Below, piece after piece: positions 9,772 to 16,436 of a stretch of DNA of 22,079 nucleotides (positions are counted from its first letter, which is position 1; the number at the start of each line of letters is the position of its first letter). Made by a program: the position numbers and the translations under genes. The stretch is taken from positions 3,921 through 25,999 of IMG/VR virus record IMGVR_UViG_3300030101_002175; one strand, written 5' to 3'. Under the pieces are notes generated by a model, which saw nothing but the letters and a program-made list of their open reading frames with translations, was not told the origin of the DNA and did no database searches. The stretch is from a virus.

Positions 9772-10352
9772 TAAGCCTTCCTAAAGTCAGTAAATGTATT
9801 GGAAACAAGCTCGTCTATAAATCCTTCTTGTCCATCAATACTTCTGGCTTCAGAAAGTTTTAATTGATAAAGTTTTTGCATTTGTCCTTGGAATTGTACA
9901 GATCCAGTTATAGGATAAGCTAAATCAACTGCTAATTTTGCAATTAAAGTGTCAACAAACATAGAATCAAATTTAACAGGATCTGTGATGCGACCTATGT
10001 ATAAAATTTTTGCTGTTCCTTCATTTGTAACTAAAACTCTGCCTTCTGTTGGCGAGTTTTCTATTTTAAAAATATAGTCTGAAAATTCCATTTCTAATAC
10101 TCTTAAACAAAATGGATCTGTTGGTAATGCATATTGAAAATTAAAACCATACGCAGGAGTTACAGATAACTGAGCTAAACTAGCTCTTGTTATAGCAAAG
10201 TTCCATGGATGACTTCTTAGGACAGCATCTCTAGCATCTGGATAAAAAGCGTTACACAATCTAGCTCTTTCAGTATTATCTGTTAGCGCTGTTATAGGAG
10301 AATCTCCTAATCTTCTTAATGCATTAGAACAAATTGAAACTTCAGTAGCCAT
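9771..10352 (-). CDS. Tail tubular protein A, gp11-like adaptor
   Basis: 193 residues, the usual family length. The N-terminus (EVSICSNALRRLGDSPITAL) and the segment ARDAVLRSHPWNFA are hallmarks of T7 gp11-type tail tubular protein A, the gatekeeper ring that joins portal and nozzle. The gene sits directly upstream of the nozzle gene and shares one base with it. No good Shine-Dalgarno precedes the ATG. Instead a 7-bp stem-loop (10371-10398) lies 18 bases upstream, so expression may depend on read-through or re-initiation from the preceding gene. The assignment is firm; the translational signal is not. Confidence 0.93.
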   Translation of the reverse strand: MATEVSICSNALRRLGDSPITALTDNTERARLCNAFYPDARDAVLRSHPWNFAITRASLAQLSVTPAYGFNFQYALPTDPFCLRVLEMEFSDYIFKIENSPTEGRVLVTNEGTAKILYIGRITDPVKFDSMFVDTLIAKLAVDLAYPITGSVQFQGQMQKLYQLKLSEARSIDGQEGFIDELVSNTFTDFRKA

Positions 10353-10370
10353 GCTTGAAATATGCCATAA

Positions 10371-10398
10371 GGCGTTACATAAATCAATATATAACGCC
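10371..10398 (-). other. Stem-loop between the decoration-protein gene and tail tubular protein A
   Basis: Perfect 7-bp inverted repeat GGCGTTA / TAACGCC with a 14-base AT-rich loop, just 5' of the tail tubular protein A start. It has no U-run after it on the minus strand, so it is not a normal intrinsic terminator. It could attenuate or process the message between the abundant head genes and the low-copy tail genes, but that is inference. Confidence 0.45.
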
Positions 10399-10412
10399 AG
10401 ATGGTCTTACAG

Positions 10413-10439
10413 ACATATGTTAGTCTACAACATATGTTA
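10413..10439. repeat. Short direct repeat ACATATGTTA, two copies
   Basis: ACATATGTTA occurs at 10413-10422 and 10430-10439, seven bases apart, with a palindromic ACATATGT core. It spans the end of the 184-residue head gene: the stop codon (10420-10422) lies in the left copy, and the right copy encodes part of its last residues. It may be chance in an AT-rich sequence or a short duplication. Confidence 0.35.
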
Positions 10440-10974
10440 CTACTGTAGTAATATCTCCTGCTGCGGCTGTTGCTGCATCTGCAGATATTGTAAACGCTAA
10501 TCTTAGCGGTACAGAAGGATCTGATGTTAAACCACCATCCTCCCATACAAAGTTAGCTACTGCATTTATATTTCTGACTTCATATGCTAATTCTACACCA
10601 GCTGTGTTAGCTGCTTGTAAAGTTGTTATTGCTGTTGCATAACAATCTTCATCAATAACGCCTTCCGCTGCGTAAGAAGTAGATGATCCATCTGTATCTG
10701 TAAACTTAGTAGCTCCATTGTATAAGCCAACATTTGAAGTTAATGATGGTGAACCACCACTATCTAAATCGTCATTATATACAAGAATACTAACTATTTT
10801 AGCGTTTGAAGGTACTTCAGCAAACATAATAACATCATTATTATCAATATCGCCTGTACCAGCTGCAATAGTGTCTTGAAACACACGCATTTTTCCTTGT
10901 CCGCTTCCTGCTTCCAGGATGGTTCTAGGCGTAGTGTCAAGTTTGGTTACTTCAACTGATTTTGCTGTTGCCAT
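10420..10974 (-). CDS. Probable head decoration or minor structural protein
   Basis: 184 residues, rich in Ala, Thr, Asp and Ser, with no Cys-rich or catalytic motif and no membrane segment. Its composition and alternating hydrophobic pattern suggest beta-structure. It lies 11 bases downstream of the major capsid gene behind a strong GGGAGG site, so it is probably made in large amounts and incorporated in the head. Genes in this slot, between capsid and tail tubular protein A, are common in marine podoviruses and are usually annotated as hypothetical structural proteins. A role as capsid decoration protein fits expression and position, but I recognise no family; a head fibre or head-tail joining protein remains possible. 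Confidence 0.65.
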   Translation of the reverse strand: MATAKSVEVTKLDTTPRTILEAGSGQGKMRVFQDTIAAGTGDIDNNDVIMFAEVPSNAKIVSILVYNDDLDSGGSPSLTSNVGLYNGATKFTDTDGSSTSYAAEGVIDEDCYATAITTLQAANTAGVELAYEVRNINAVANFVWEDGGLTSDPSVPLRLAFTISADAATAAAGDITTVVTYVVD

Positions 10975-10985
10975 ATTATCCTCCC

Positions 10986-11846
10986 TTATTCAGTACAAGC
11001 AATTTCTACCATTTTTTCTTCTTCAATGCGAGTAGCACCAATAGACATAGATAGAAAAACTTGTGTAGCGTAGTTCTTGTCATCTCTTTCAGATATTCTT
11101 GTTTGAACATCTGCTCCAATAGCAAGACCTAATGCTGATTTCGTAAACATCAATACTTGTCTGTTTCCATCACTATCTTGTCCTAATCTTTCAGAACGAA
11201 TAAATCTGAAACCTAAGAAAGTATCAATATCCCCTTGTGCTAATGCTTTAACTGTAGCAAAGTCTGAACTTGTAACTTGTGTAACATTTAACAAGTCTGT
11301 TATTTGACCTGCTGAACAAATTACATATCTTTCTTCTTCAGGATCTACATCTGCAGCATCAATTATTTCTTTACCAGATAATAATTTTGCTAAGTTTAAT
11401 CCTGCTGATCCATGTGCTACTTTGTTGCCTGATGGTAATGCAACAGTTGTGCCACCTGCGACACCACCAAATGCATTTCCAGTAGCAGCTGCTATTAAAG
11501 CATCATCCATTGCTCTACCCATAGCCCATGCACCTGCTTGTGCATATTCCGAGCTAGGGCTTATGAGCATTCTTACTTTATCCTCTTGGTCAATTAAGTC
11601 TGCCCAATCGTAATCGTCTAACGATACTTTACGCCTGGAGTGAGGTGTATCTACTCTAGGAGTATCTGAATGACGAGATGTTCTTTTTTGTGCAGCAGAA
11701 GCTCCAATTCTTTCAAAGAAATGCGCTTTACCTGTTACAGTTTCAGTCCTACATGCATCTCTTAATCTAGAGCCTTTTTGTTGCGCCAAATGGAACACAT
11801 TACTTTTATACTGCTCAACAAAAGCAGTAGTTATTTGTACTGACAT
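10986..11846 (-). CDS. Major capsid protein
   Basis: 286 residues from the ATG at 11844-11846. The N-terminus (ITTAFVEQYKSNVFHLAQQK, then GSRLRDACR) and the segment TPHSRRKVSLDDYDWADLID match the HK97-like phage capsid proteins of the Phage_capsid_2 type found in many marine and other podoviruses. Later segments MGRAMDDALIAAATGNAFGG and the C-terminal SIGATRIEEEKMVEI are also typical. I chose this start because GAGAGGA lies 8 bases upstream; an in-frame extension to 11897 adds 17 unlikely residues and lacks a ribosome site. The gene follows scaffold and small basic genes and has its own roughly 220-base leader containing inverted repeats, consistent with separate high-level expression. Confidence 0.93.
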   Translation of the reverse strand: MSVQITTAFVEQYKSNVFHLAQQKGSRLRDACRTETVTGKAHFFERIGASAAQKRTSRHSDTPRVDTPHSRRKVSLDDYDWADLIDQEDKVRMLISPSSEYAQAGAWAMGRAMDDALIAAATGNAFGGVAGGTTVALPSGNKVAHGSAGLNLAKLLSGKEIIDAADVDPEEERYVICSAGQITDLLNVTQVTSSDFATVKALAQGDIDTFLGFRFIRSERLGQDSDGNRQVLMFTKSALGLAIGADVQTRISERDDKNYATQVFLSMSIGATRIEEEKMVEIACTE

Positions 11847-11866
11847 ATTCCAGTCCTCTCTAAATT

Positions 11867-11916
11867 TATAGAATATTTGATGGATGATAAAAACCAATTA
11901 CACCACATATTCTATA
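11867..11916 (-). promoter_or_regulatory. Inverted repeat in the capsid gene leader
   Basis: Perfect 10-bp inverted repeat TATAGAATAT (11867-11876) / ATATTCTATA (11907-11916) with a 30-base gap. In the capsid transcript it would form a stem ending a few bases before the Shine-Dalgarno (11853-11860). It could be an RNA-stabilising hairpin, a processing site or a protein-binding operator. The sequence shows only the symmetry. Confidence 0.45.
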
Positions 11917-11937
11917 TGGTTATAACAATCGGTATTT

Positions 11938-12001
11938 ATCCTTTCGGGAAACCTTGCTGTACACGATACAGCCTTATCGGATTTTTTATGGCATCATGCC
12001 A
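11938..12001 (-). promoter_or_regulatory. Structured segment with mutually exclusive hairpins upstream of the capsid gene
   Basis: Between the small basic gene (ending 12066) and the capsid gene is a gap of about 220 bases. It holds GCTGTA/TACAGC (11956-11972, 5-base loop), which overlaps the alternative CGATA/TATCG (11964-11979, 6-base loop). An outer ATCC/GGAT pair (11938-11941, 11979-11982) encloses both, and a near-perfect palindrome TGGCAT-C-ATGCCA lies at 11989-12001. On the plus strand the GGAT arm is followed by six T, so the element could also stop antisense transcription. I match it to no riboswitch class that I know. Positions 12002-12060 are plain AT-rich DNA. Confidence 0.4.
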
Positions 12002-12065
12002 ATTAATTAGTTGTCCATGTAGGGCTAATATAATAATTAATTATATTACTAATTAATAAAAAAAT

Positions 12066-12227
12066 TCAAGTTTTTTTTCTTTTTTTTGCTGTTTTTGCAG
12101 CTCGTTTAAAATTTGCAGCTGTTGGCGCACCTTTTGATCCAGGCTTTCTCATTTTTTCGCCACTCCCAGCTTTAATTCTTTTACGTTTTGCATGTATATT
12201 AGCGTATAACCCCTTTTTTTTTGCCAT
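12066..12227 (-). CDS. Small basic protein, 53 residues, unknown function
   Basis: Starts at the ATG at 12225-12227, overlapping the preceding stop by one base (TAATG), and ends at TGA 12066-12068. The product is very rich in Lys and Arg, with the core LYANIHAKRKRIKAGSGEKM followed by RKPGSKGAPTA. Very similar short proteins recur in marine phage structural modules, but I know no proven function. The high charge suggests nucleic acid or capsid-interior binding. Its position between scaffold and capsid and the coupled overlap with its neighbour support a head role, by inference only. Confidence 0.75.
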   Translation of the reverse strand: MAKKKGLYANIHAKRKRIKAGSGEKMRKPGSKGAPTAANFKRAAKTAKKRKKT

Positions 12228-12370
12228 TACGCCTTACCCTTTTTTTTCATTTTACTTGACATAATTTTCTTTTTTAATGCTGTAGGTAAATTTTTTTGTT
12301 TACCTTTTAACATTTTTTTCTTTTTTGGTCTACCAGTTTTACTTCCATAAGTTCCTTTTCCCATTGGCAT
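12227..12370 (-). CDS. Small basic protein, 47 residues, unknown function
   Basis: ATG at 12368-12370 with a strong GGAGGT site 5 bases upstream; stop TAA at 12227-12229 overlaps the next start. The product begins with a short Gly-rich motif (MGKGTYGSKTGRPKKKK) and continues as a Lys-rich chain (17 Lys in 47 residues). The GKGTYGxKxGRP motif is familiar from small hypothetical proteins of marine phages. It has no membrane segment. It forms a tight cluster with the 89-residue and 53-residue basic proteins between scaffold and capsid, so co-expression with head assembly genes is likely. Function unknown. Confidence 0.75.
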   Translation of the reverse strand: MPMGKGTYGSKTGRPKKKKMLKGKQKNLPTALKKKIMSSKMKKKGKA

Positions 12371-12387
12371 AATAACCTCCTACAGTT

Positions 12388-12657
12388 TTACCATTTTACT
12401 TTATTGGCCCAAAATGCAGCCGAAAATTTTCCTTTAGCTATATTTTTTGAATGACGAGCCTTAAAGGATTTTGCTCGTTTTGTCATAGTTTTATCTCCAG
12501 TTTTGCCTTGTTGTCCAAAACGAATCGTTTTTGTTTTGTTGCCTACTTTTGCAACCACAATATGCGACTTTGTTTTGTGATTTGGCGTTCTTTTAGGTTT
12601 ATTATAACCAGAAACACCAGCTCTTTTCAATTTACTATCTTTTATCTTAGCTACCAT
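12388..12657 (-). CDS. Small basic protein, 89 residues, unknown function
   Basis: I place the start at the ATG at 12655-12657, overlapping the end of the scaffold gene by 11 bases; a longer reading to 12774 lies wholly inside scaffold and is unlikely. The product is rich in Lys and Arg and has the pattern IRFGQQG, then KSFKARHSKNIAKGKFSAAFW and a C-terminal Trp. This spacing recalls short basic proteins of phages and large DNA viruses annotated only as domains of unknown function (DUF5754-like), but I am unsure of that link. There is no clear Shine-Dalgarno, so it is probably translated by coupling to scaffold. Role unknown; nucleic-acid binding is plausible from charge. Confidence 0.72.
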   Translation of the reverse strand: MVAKIKDSKLKRAGVSGYNKPKRTPNHKTKSHIVVAKVGNKTKTIRFGQQGKTGDKTMTKRAKSFKARHSKNIAKGKFSAAFWANKVKW

Positions 12658-13471
12658 GTTTTTTTGCAAATAACTGTGCCATTCGTTCAACAGCGACTTT
12701 GTGGTCAGGATGCGCAGCATTATGATACGGATGTTTACTATCTTGCATTGTAGCTTGAATTTCACCATCAGCATCTAACGCTGATACTGCTAATGTGTTA
12801 TTCATGGTATTTTGAGCCATATCTTCAGTAACTTCTGCGCCTACTGCTGCCATAAATTTAACAACGGCAGGATGATTTCCTGCTGGGCCATTTAACAATT
12901 CTTGCAGTTCAGGGCTACCATATACATCTATAGCTCTTTGCGCTGCTCTAAGCTTGGAACTATAACTTGCACCCCACTCTTGTTGCAGTTGCTGTTCAGT
13001 TTCTTGTCTTTCTACATTTATACGACTTCCTGAATTATTAATTTCGTTTTGTATTTCATTTTGTTGGAATTTAATAATAGCGTTAGCTTGTTCATTATTT
13101 AAACCAATTTGATGCGCAACATTCTTAAAATTATTAATTGATGATTCAGGCATATATTGTTTATATTCATCTGCTACTTGTACTTCATATTTATCAGCAG
13201 ATTCTGGTCTGCCTAATTTAGTGTATAGCTCTGCTTTTTCTTCATCAGTTTTAGGAATAGGTATTCTGTTACCCATCATTTTTTGTTGATGAATTAAAGT
13301 TTTTGCTGCTGATTCTGGATCGTTAATGTTTTTTAAAGTTGGATCGTTTTTCAACTCCTCTGGCAAATTTTCTCTCCAGTCGTTTGTTTGATTATCACTT
13401 TCGCTAGATCCTAATACTGTGTTATCAGTAACAAGATTGTCTTGCTCTGTGGTCATTGGTTGTTCAGCCAT
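12647..13471 (-). CDS. Capsid scaffolding (assembly) protein
   Basis: 274 residues, acidic and Gln/Asn-rich, predicted largely helical. The segment DWRENLPEELKNDPTLKNI, then PESAAKTLIHQQKMMG, IPIPKTDEEKAELYTKLGRP and ESADKYEV are classic features of T7 gp9-type scaffolding proteins of podoviruses. The C-terminal Lys/His-rich tail is suited to binding the inner face of the capsid protein. The position between portal and capsid genes is canonical. GGAGGA lies 6 bases before the ATG, and the start overlaps the Bbp19-like gene by 8 bases. It would nucleate prohead assembly and leave before or during packaging. Confidence 0.92.
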   Translation of the reverse strand: MAEQPMTTEQDNLVTDNTVLGSSESDNQTNDWRENLPEELKNDPTLKNINDPESAAKTLIHQQKMMGNRIPIPKTDEEKAELYTKLGRPESADKYEVQVADEYKQYMPESSINNFKNVAHQIGLNNEQANAIIKFQQNEIQNEINNSGSRINVERQETEQQLQQEWGASYSSKLRAAQRAIDVYGSPELQELLNGPAGNHPAVVKFMAAVGAEVTEDMAQNTMNNTLAVSALDADGEIQATMQDSKHPYHNAAHPDHKVAVERMAQLFAKKHGS

Positions 13472-13694
13472 TTTTGTCCTCCATGTAGTTTAATATACGA
13501 ATAATTACTGATCTTTGTCCTTCTTTGTATGCTGTTTCATAAGGGTCTTTACTAAATGAACCTCTATGATAATAGGCACTTACTAAGTCTTTCAATACTT
13601 CTTCTCCTGTAGAAGATGTAAATGTAAAACTATAATTTTTCTTTAGTTCTGTATGTTCACTATCTAAATTAGTTTTTGGCTTATTGTTCGGCAA
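13464..13694 (-). CDS. Bbp19-like small phage protein
   Basis: 76 residues from a TTG start at 13692-13694 that has AGGAG 6 bases upstream, inside the 3' end of the portal gene (14-base overlap). The segment STGEEVLKDLVSAYYHRGSF followed by DPYETAYKEGQRSVIIRIL fits the Bbp19 family: a short domain with a conserved T/Y-x-E-G-Q-R core, found next to portal genes in many podoviruses and reported as virion-associated in the Bordetella phage that names it. Its exact role is unknown. The 3' end overlaps the scaffold start by 8 bases. Confidence 0.75.
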   Translation of the reverse strand: MPNNKPKTNLDSEHTELKKNYSFTFTSSTGEEVLKDLVSAYYHRGSFSKDPYETAYKEGQRSVIIRILNYMEDKNG

Positions 13695-15330
13695 ATTCTT
13701 CTCCTGCAGCAGTTAATAACTGTTGAACAGCTGGATCAGCAATTTTTTGTGCAGCAGAACCTTGTTGATCTGCAATAGCTGTAGTTTGCGCTGCCATTTG
13801 CATTTCTTGTTGCATTTGTTGTTGTTCAGCTCTATTTGCTCTGATTGCTGCAACATCTTCTTCTGACCTTAAAACTGTTTTTGGAACACCTAACAACTCT
13901 GCTCTTACACGAACTGCAGTATCATTGTCTACAATGTCTAAAATACTAGGGTCAGCTTGTGCTACATTAAATACTAATTGATAAACTCTATCTATTGCTG
14001 TAGCTTCTTCCATGCGTTGTGAACGAGCTAACGGCCCTACATACTCTATATCAAATGTTGCTCCATCAGCTATTTCTGGTTGTTCAGTTAAAGCATTGTT
14101 TCTAACCATGATACCAAACACTCTTTCAATTAAAGGATTTAAAAATTCAGTTTGAAAACGACCTAATGTTGGGCCAAGTAATCTTTGCATTAATTCATAT
14201 CTAACCTGTACTTCTGTTGCCGTCATTTGCGGCCCATCTTGTAACTGTAATTGATCTGAATAATATGCTTGTCTAATAGCAGTTCGTAGTTGATTTTCTT
14301 TTAAATCTGTAATTTGCCAATTTGTGCCTATTTGCAATGGTTTTACAGCACCATCATTTCGCACTACAGATATACCTCCAGGTGTCATCCTTACTCTGCC
14401 TATTACACCATCATCTTGTACTAACAATGGTGGATCTATTGCTTTTGCCCATGCTTTTAATCCTATTTCAACTGCTTTGTTTAATGTTTTAATGTCTGGT
14501 AAAGCATTGTAACTTGGCGACCTGCCAAATATTTCTCCTGTTGCTTTGCTCCACCTAGGAACTAAATATGGAAATTCTTCATAACCACCTAATTTAACTT
14601 TCATTTTATCTTCTATGCATACATGGCATGAGTGAAAAGGTAATTTTGTGTTTACTTCTCCTGTTGCTCTCTCATAATCTTCTGTTGGTTCTACACCATG
14701 TATAAAATTAAATTCTTTGTCAGGTTTTTCTTTAGCAGCTTTTAATACTTTTTCGCCAACATTTTGTTCTCCAAATTCTTGCAATGCTTGACGAGCAGAT
14801 AATTTATACTTTCTGTATAAAGTATCAACTCTCCCATTAATATTTTCTGATATATAGAATTCTGCTATGTGTAATGCATTAAAATGTATACCGCCTGTTC
14901 TAAAACCATCTTTAGATTCTTCAACAAACAAAGCTCCTGTTCCAATAGAAACAAGATCTAAATACATTTCATGCACTTCTGTATTAAAATTACTTTCGTT
15001 AAAAACATTGTACATGCGTTTTGCTGTATCTTCTAAATACAACTGCACATCTCTGTCTAAATTTAGTTCTGCATCTCTTAATTTTAAACTAAACCAGGGT
15101 AAAGAAGGTGATGTTAATGTGCCTTGTAAACTTGCTGCTAATAAATTTACAGCAGTTATAGCGGTAGAATCATATAAAACTTCTGTTCGTTTTTGACCTT
15201 TTGCTCTAACAAAAGATACTTCTGCTTTTCTTGGTAATACATAATCTAATATTTCTTGCCAATGGTGTTCCCAAGTAGACCTGTGGCTTTCCATTGTTTT
15301 ATATCTTTTGTTTATGTATTCGTATGACAT
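13681..15330 (-). CDS. Portal (head-tail connector) protein
   Basis: 549 residues, the usual length for T7 gp8-type connectors. The N-terminus (YKTMESHRSTWEHHWQEILD, YVLPRK) and the segment YDSTAITAVNLLAASLQGTL followed by TSPSLPWF are diagnostic of the Head-tail_con family. Further typical segments are EYFPYL-like EEFPYLVPRWSKATGEIFGR and TATEVQVRYELMQRLLGPTL. The C-terminal 60 residues are Gln/Ala-rich. It forms the dodecameric ring through which terminase packs DNA and onto which the tail assembles. The ATG is two bases after the stop of a small basic gene, with a weak purine-rich leader. Confidence 0.95.
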   Translation of the reverse strand: MSYEYINKRYKTMESHRSTWEHHWQEILDYVLPRKAEVSFVRAKGQKRTEVLYDSTAITAVNLLAASLQGTLTSPSLPWFSLKLRDAELNLDRDVQLYLEDTAKRMYNVFNESNFNTEVHEMYLDLVSIGTGALFVEESKDGFRTGGIHFNALHIAEFYISENINGRVDTLYRKYKLSARQALQEFGEQNVGEKVLKAAKEKPDKEFNFIHGVEPTEDYERATGEVNTKLPFHSCHVCIEDKMKVKLGGYEEFPYLVPRWSKATGEIFGRSPSYNALPDIKTLNKAVEIGLKAWAKAIDPPLLVQDDGVIGRVRMTPGGISVVRNDGAVKPLQIGTNWQITDLKENQLRTAIRQAYYSDQLQLQDGPQMTATEVQVRYELMQRLLGPTLGRFQTEFLNPLIERVFGIMVRNNALTEQPEIADGATFDIEYVGPLARSQRMEEATAIDRVYQLVFNVAQADPSILDIVDNDTAVRVRAELLGVPKTVLRSEEDVAAIRANRAEQQQMQQEMQMAAQTTAIADQQGSAAQKIADPAVQQLLTAAGEEFAEQ

Positions 15331-15332
15331 AA

Positions 15333-15491
15333 TTATCCACTCTTAATTTTAGGCGCATTTTTGTGCGCTTTTGTAAAAGTTGATCCAGCAAGAAGTTCTT
15401 TTTTTATATCTGATAATACTTTTTTTGTATGGTGTTTAGCATGTTTTTTTAATGTATTTTTTTGTCGTTTTGTAAGAGTTTTTTTCACCAT
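15333..15491 (-). CDS. Small basic Lys/His-rich protein, 52 residues (paralogue of the protein at 17871-18020)
   Basis: ATG at 15489-15491, stop TAA at 15333-15335. The upstream gene's stop lies in a TAGGAG site that can act as ribosome site for this gene. The product reads KKTLTKRQKNTLKKHAKHHT at its start and ends with GSTFTKAHKNA. The same two blocks (LTKRQKxTLKKHxKHHT and FTKAHKxA) occur in the 49-residue protein encoded before the large terminase, so the two are paralogues. Small, highly positive and helical; probably binds DNA or an acidic surface in the virion. No proven function is known to me. It precedes portal by two bases. Confidence 0.75.
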   Translation of the reverse strand: MVKKTLTKRQKNTLKKHAKHHTKKVLSDIKKELLAGSTFTKAHKNAPKIKSG

Positions 15492-15497
15492 ACACTC

Positions 15498-15719
15498 CTA
15501 TGAAATTGGTTTACCACTACCTAACATTGTTTTTGCTGTAGATACTTCATCCTCTACACCTGTGCCACCAGTTAGAATAGTTCCATACATTCCTTTCTTT
15601 TTTCCACCAATCATAGCCTGTCTTTCTTTTTCTACTTTAGCTTCAGCTTTTGCAGATGCATCTTGTACATCTGTTGGTAAAGCTGCTGGTGGTGATTGCA
15701 TTGGAGCTTTTCCGCCCAT
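15498..15719 (-). CDS. Small protein with C-terminal GVED/LG motif, 73 residues, unknown function
   Basis: ATG at 15717-15719 with AGAGGT seven bases upstream. The N-terminal half is Pro/Ala-rich and then charged and helical (AKAEAKVEKERQAM). The C-terminal third carries TILTGGTGVEDEVSTAKTML followed by G. The protein encoded at 16151-16429 ends with the same pattern (TILTSPRGVED, KTLLGG), so they share a tail motif that also recurs in small proteins near portal genes of other marine phages. A peptide-like docking tail is one possibility. It follows the GNAT gene by one base and precedes the small basic gene. No enzymatic motif; function unknown. Confidence 0.72.
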   Translation of the reverse strand: MGGKAPMQSPPAALPTDVQDASAKAEAKVEKERQAMIGGKKKGMYGTILTGGTGVEDEVSTAKTMLGSGKPIS

Positions 15720-15720
15720 A

Positions 15721-16194
15721 TTAATTACCTCTTATCCATTTACACTCTTTTTTAAGCATACCATAAACTGCTCCATCTACAAATGTGCCATTTTTACAAA
15801 ATCCTTGACGAATAACACCTTCTTTAGTAAATCCTACCCCTTGCAACAATTTTTCATTTCTTTTGTAATTATTTTCACACAATGCTGTCATTCTATTACA
15901 TTTTGCAGTAATAAAACAATAATTAAACATATATTTTATATATCTTCTTTGACATACTCTAGGATCATCTAATGATAAATGTACAAAAATATTATTACCA
16001 TCATAGTCAGAAAACATCAATGCACCAAGGATATTATTATTTTCAATAAAACCAACAATCCTGTCTGTGTTATCTAAATCTCTCCATATATTAGAACGAG
16101 GTTGCAACCAAGCAAACAATTTTGGTTTCCATATTTCGTCTGTAATGATATCAATAGCCAACGCTACGATTTGTTGGTTTTTTGACAGAACCAC
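15721..16194 (-). CDS. GNAT-like acetyltransferase
   Basis: 157 residues if read from the GTG at 16192-16194; the true start is uncertain, since no ATG is available before residue 60 and the reading overlaps the upstream gene by 44 bases (a TTG at 16159-16161 is an alternative). The C-terminal half fits the RimJ-type GNAT fold: RMTALCENNYKRNEKLLQGV, then GFTKEGVIRQGF. The usual acetyl-CoA loop (R/Q-x-x-G-x-G/A) is not recognisable; at that place the protein has RVCQRRY, so cofactor binding may be altered. Acetyltransferases of this kind are recurrent in podovirus structural modules, with unknown substrates. It lies between two genes that share a tail motif. Confidence 0.72.
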   Translation of the reverse strand: MVLSKNQQIVALAIDIITDEIWKPKLFAWLQPRSNIWRDLDNTDRIVGFIENNNILGALMFSDYDGNNIFVHLSLDDPRVCQRRYIKYMFNYCFITAKCNRMTALCENNYKRNEKLLQGVGFTKEGVIRQGFCKNGTFVDGAVYGMLKKECKWIRGN

Positions 16195-16429
16195 CTAATA
16201 AAGTTTTAGAAACATTTGCATCATCTTCAACTCCTCTAGGTGATGTTAAAATAGTAGTTTGTGTGCCACCGCCAAATGTAGGTTTTTTTATTTCTTGTGG
16301 CGCTGCCGTTGGTTCTGGTTGTGTTGTAGGTTTTTTTTTCATAGCATCAACAGCTATAGCTGCTGGTGTTTTAGGAATAACTTTGCTAACTAATGGCAAA
16401 CTTCTAAATATTTTAGTTATACCGCCCAT
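16151..16429 (-). CDS. Small protein with C-terminal GVED/LLGG motif, 92 residues, unknown function
   Basis: ATG at 16427-16429 with AGGT four bases upstream, inside the large terminase stop region. The N-terminus is amphipathic and hydrophobic (MGGITKIFRSLPLVSKVIPK), followed by a Pro/Lys/Thr-rich linker and then TTILTSPRGVEDDANVSKTL followed by LGG. The motif is shared with the 73-residue protein at 15498-15719. The short N-terminal segment could associate with a membrane or with the virion. The 3' end overlaps the presumed start of the GNAT gene. Composition is low-complexity, and no enzyme family is recognised. Function unknown. Confidence 0.72.
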   Translation of the reverse strand: MGGITKIFRSLPLVSKVIPKTPAAIAVDAMKKKPTTQPEPTAAPQEIKKPTFGGGTQTTILTSPRGVEDDANVSKTLLGGSVKKPTNRSVGY

Positions 16430-16436
16430 TTATACC

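Noticed and set aside
10316-10546. Minus-strand frame of 76 codons bridging the decoration and tail genes
   Set aside because: It is a shifted frame within the 3' end of the 184-residue gene, with no ribosome site and a Cys/Tyr/Arg-rich product.
11847-11897. Longer start for the major capsid protein
   Set aside because: The 17 extra residues include the inverted repeat and the Shine-Dalgarno of the internal ATG, and the product from 11846 begins like other capsid proteins of this type.
11938-12001. Known riboswitch in the capsid leader
   Set aside because: I compared the visible stems by eye with the SAM, preQ1, fluoride, purine and glutamine types; none of their conserved cores is present.
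12658-12774. Longer start for the 89-residue basic protein
   Set aside because: The extension is fully inside the scaffold gene and reads as shadow sequence; the basic protein pattern begins at the ATG at 12657.
15361-15972. Plus-strand open frame of 203 codons
   Set aside because: It is antisense to three minus-strand genes with good context, has no ribosome site, and its Phe/Cys/Ser-rich product is the typical complement of Lys- and Glu-rich coding sequence.
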